A stretch of 6,517 nucleotides of DNA from Pseudomonadota bacterium (GTDB lineage: Bacteria > Pseudomonadota > Alphaproteobacteria > Sphingomonadales > Sphingomonadaceae). This document shows positions 4,645 through 6,517 of this stretch, piece by piece. The translations under genes and the position numbers were made by a program. A model generated the notes under the pieces. The model did not search any database, had not been told where the DNA came from, and worked only from the letters and a program-made list of their open reading frames with translations. Numbering within the stretch: the first letter of the stretch is position 1; each line of letters begins with the position of its first letter. The DNA lies in NCBI GenBank assembly GCA_023413015.1, contig JAEZQR010000053.1, positions 1 to 6,517 on the forward strand. The letters are read 5' to 3'.

Positions 4645-5250
4645 TCAGTGAGTCGTCGGGCGCTCGCCTTGGTCGGCCATCGGCGGCACGACGCGGAAGT
4701 CGACGGGCGTCTCGAAGCTGTCGAGCGCCGCGCCGCGCGCGGCTTCGACGCCGCCGGGGAAGCCCGTGCGGTCGCTGTAGTCGCGTGCTTGGCCTTCGAC
4801 GCGGGCATGGCGCTTCTTGAGGCTGCCGTAGGCGATCATGTCGAGCGCGGTGACGCCGAGCACCAGCGCGAGCGCGGTGACGGCATTGTCGCGCTTGGGA
4901 TTGTCACGGCCGAGCGCCGGCATGAGCGTGGCGACATCGATGGCATCGCCGACGAGGCGGTTGGCGATGCCGAAGCTGCTGTCGACCGACAGCGACATGA
5001 TGCCGGCGCCGATCTCGCGGGCGCCGTAGGCGCGGATCAGGCCTTCCTTGCCTTCCATGCCGAGCGTTCCGGCGAGCCGGCGCGCCGCGAACAGTTCATA
5101 GGCGCCGAGGCCGAGCGAGAACCAGCCGAGCGCGCGCGCCAGCCGGTCGGGCGCACCGAGCGAGCTCGGCCCCGACTTCAGCACCTGGGGGTCACCCGGC
5201 GAGCGGGCGATCTTCTGGGTCAAGTTGGTGATGTTGGTCATGACGTTCAT
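4645..5250 (-). CDS. Membrane protein related to the N-terminal part of cyclase/dehydrase-type proteins
   Basis: The product has 201 residues. A polar N-terminus is followed by hydrophobic segments at about 38-56, 71-89 and 122-143, then a hydrophilic C-terminal tail of about 55 residues. The stretch with VLKSGPSSLGAPDRLAR, then ALGWFSLGLGAYELFA and LIRAYGAREIGAGI, resembles the membrane portion of proteins annotated as cyclase/dehydrase in Alphaproteobacteria. Those often carry an extra SRPBCC domain, which I do not see here. The ATG is 13 bp after the stop of the dehydrogenase gene, with GGGAG 8 nt upstream, so the two form an operon; I recall the pair as recurrent in this group. A second ATG, three codons in, is a less likely start. 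Biochemical role unknown; it may support the dehydrogenase at the membrane. Confidence 0.8.
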   Translation of the reverse strand: MNVMTNITNLTQKIARSPGDPQVLKSGPSSLGAPDRLARALGWFSLGLGAYELFAARRLAGTLGMEGKEGLIRAYGAREIGAGIMSLSVDSSFGIANRLVGDAIDVATLMPALGRDNPKRDNAVTALALVLGVTALDMIAYGSLKKRHARVEGQARDYSDRTGFPGGVEAARGAALDSFETPVDFRVVPPMADQGERPTTH

Positions 5251-5263
5251 GGGCTCGACTCCC

Positions 5264-6442
5264 TTACGGCTTCAGGACGACCTTGATGCAGCTGTCCTGC
5301 TTGTCGCGGAAAACCTTGTACATCTCGGGCCCGTCCTCGAGCCCGACCTCGTGCGTGATGACGAACGACGGATCGATCTTGCCGTCCTCGATCAGGCGCA
5401 GCAGCGTCGGCGTCCAGCGGTTGACGTGCGTCTGACCCATGCGGATCGTGAGGCCCTTATTCATCGCGATGCCGAACGGGATCTTGTCGACCAGCCCGCC
5501 GTAAACGCCGGGTATCGAGAGCACGCCGCCCGGCCGGCAGACGTAGATCATCTCGCGCAGCACGTGTGGCCGGTCGCTTTCGGCCATCATCATCTGCTTG
5601 GCGCGATCCATCAGCGTATCGGGCTGCGCCGGCGAGACATGGCTTTCGAGACCGACGCAGTCGATGCACTTGTCGGGGCCCTTGCCATCGGACAGCTCGT
5701 CCAGCCGCTCGACGACGCTTTCCTCCTCGAAGTCGATGGTGATCGCGCCGCCGGCGCGCGCCATGCTCAGGCGTTCGGGCAGACAGTCGATCGCGATCAC
5801 CTTCTTCGCGCCGAGGAGGATCGCCGAGCGGATCGCCATCTGGCCGACCGGACCGCAGCCCCAGATCGCGACCGTATCGGTCGGCTGGATGTCGCACTGG
5901 ACCGCGGCCTGCCAGCCGGTCGGCAGGATGTCCGACAGGAACAGCAGCTGTTCGTCGGTCAGATCGGTGTCAGGCACCTTGATGTGCGTGGTATCGGCGA
6001 AGGGGACGCGCAGATATTCGGCCTGGCCGCCGGGATAGCCGCCGGTCAGGTGCGTGTAGCCGAACAGGCCGCCGGTCGGATAACCGAAAATCTTGGCCTG
6101 CAGGTCCTTCTTACGGTTGGTCACCTCGCACAGCGAATAGTTCTGGCGGCGGCACTGCTCGCACTCGCCACACCAAATGGTGAAGGGCACGACGATGCGG
6201 TCGCCCTTCTTGAGGCTGCCGTTCAGCCCGGAGCCGACCTCGACGACCTCGCCCATGGACTCGTGACCGACAATGTCCCCTGGCAGCATCGCCGGAATGA
6301 AGTTGTGGAACAGGTGCAGGTCGGAGCCGCAGATCGCGCAGCTCGTCACCTTGATGATGGCGTCGCGCGGATGTTCGATCTCGGGGTCCGAGACCGTGTC
6401 GCAGCGGATGTCTTCCTTGCCGTGCCAGACCAGCGCTTTCAT
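5264..6442 (-). CDS. Zinc-dependent alcohol dehydrogenase, formaldehyde dehydrogenase-like subgroup
   Basis: The product has 392 residues, a complete medium-chain dehydrogenase/reductase (COG1063, Tdh-like). Catalytic zinc ligands are visible as C38 in CAICGSDLH, H60 and E61 in GHE, and D171 in LSDILPTGW. The Cys-His-Asp set is the pattern of the glutathione-independent formaldehyde dehydrogenase-like branch. The structural zinc lobe is C91, C94, C97 and C105. The nucleotide-binding motif GCGPVG is at 195-200 and the acidic D219 at the end of the second strand favours NAD over NADP. The extra segment at about 285-310 (with AKQMMMAESDRP) also fits this branch. It should oxidise an alcohol or aldehyde; the exact substrate is not readable. 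The ATG at 6442 is chosen because GGAGG lies 8 nt upstream; the frame is open for 17 more codons but their composition looks noncoding. It is the first gene of the operon with the membrane protein downstream. Confidence 0.93.
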   Translation of the reverse strand: MKALVWHGKEDIRCDTVSDPEIEHPRDAIIKVTSCAICGSDLHLFHNFIPAMLPGDIVGHESMGEVVEVGSGLNGSLKKGDRIVVPFTIWCGECEQCRRQNYSLCEVTNRKKDLQAKIFGYPTGGLFGYTHLTGGYPGGQAEYLRVPFADTTHIKVPDTDLTDEQLLFLSDILPTGWQAAVQCDIQPTDTVAIWGCGPVGQMAIRSAILLGAKKVIAIDCLPERLSMARAGGAITIDFEEESVVERLDELSDGKGPDKCIDCVGLESHVSPAQPDTLMDRAKQMMMAESDRPHVLREMIYVCRPGGVLSIPGVYGGLVDKIPFGIAMNKGLTIRMGQTHVNRWTPTLLRLIEDGKIDPSFVITHEVGLEDGPEMYKVFRDKQDSCIKVVLKP

Positions 6443-6450
6443 TGGGGACT

Positions 6451-6455
6451 CCTCC
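6451..6455 (-). promoter_or_regulatory. Ribosome binding site for the dehydrogenase
   Basis: On the minus strand GGAGG, within a longer GAGGAGGAG purine run, lies 8 nt before the ATG at 6440-6442. It excludes the longer upstream extension of the frame as the main start. Confidence 0.7.
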
Positions 6456-6517
6456 TCGAAACTTGCGTGCCCCCCTTCGCCGCCCGCCACCAAAGCGTTC
6501 GTCCGATTAAGGTTTCA

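Noticed and set aside
3852..4808. A 318-codon minus-strand frame
   Set aside because: It is antisense to the EEP hydrolase, whose catalytic motifs are all present; the minus-strand product has no recognisable feature.
4603..5286. A 227-codon plus-strand frame
   Set aside because: It is antisense to the membrane protein gene and is very rich in Arg, Ala, Glu and Gly, as expected for a shadow frame.
6480..6517. Possible EcfG promoter upstream of the dehydrogenase
   Set aside because: A GAAAC-like element is present on the minus strand at the edge, but no CGTT lies at 16-17 nt and the window ends too soon to judge.

Overview
The window is GC-rich, compact DNA that looks like the chromosome of an alphaproteobacterium, most likely a member of the Sphingomonadales. 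The basis is the strong G/C preference at third codon positions, the family resemblance of the proteins (judged from memory), and two copies of a short hairpin-forming repeat of a type I associate with this group and with Rhizobiales. No phage, transposon, integrase, CRISPR array, rRNA or tRNA is visible.

Layout. (1) Positions 1-1296, minus strand: two exported proteins of unknown function in tandem, a 361-residue protein with a signal peptide and a long proline-rich linker, then a small protein that runs off the left edge. (2) Positions 1297-1883: a long divergent intergenic region. It holds one repeat copy, a terminator-like hairpin, a weakly supported 42-residue membrane ORF, a 16-bp perfect palindrome, and a good promoter-like sequence whose -35 box is overlapped by an inverted repeat. 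(3) Positions 1884-3391, plus strand: a two-gene operon with a 3-bp coding overlap. It encodes an inner-membrane protein of four repeats (DUF347/COG4705 type) and a predicted outer-membrane beta-barrel with a signal peptide. The second repeat copy follows the operon. (4) Positions 3517-4595, plus strand: a small four-helix DMT-like membrane protein (DUF486) and an endonuclease/exonuclease/phosphatase-fold hydrolase, with a possible EcfG-type stress promoter between them. (5) Positions 4604-4630: a hairpin between convergent genes. (6) Positions 4645-6442, minus strand: a two-gene operon of a zinc- and NAD-dependent alcohol/formaldehyde-type dehydrogenase and a small membrane protein of the kind often found beside it.

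How the genes may work together. Parts 4 and 6 look like ordinary envelope, stress and housekeeping functions. The most distinctive unit is part 3. Its inner-membrane protein carries exactly the same W-x9-G-x4-D spacing four times, which places four conserved acidic residues in the membrane region, and it is translationally coupled to a predicted outer-membrane channel-like barrel. An inner/outer membrane pair that moves a small solute or metal ion is a reasonable inference, but nothing in the sequence names the substrate. I see no clear evidence of a wholly new defence or mobile system.
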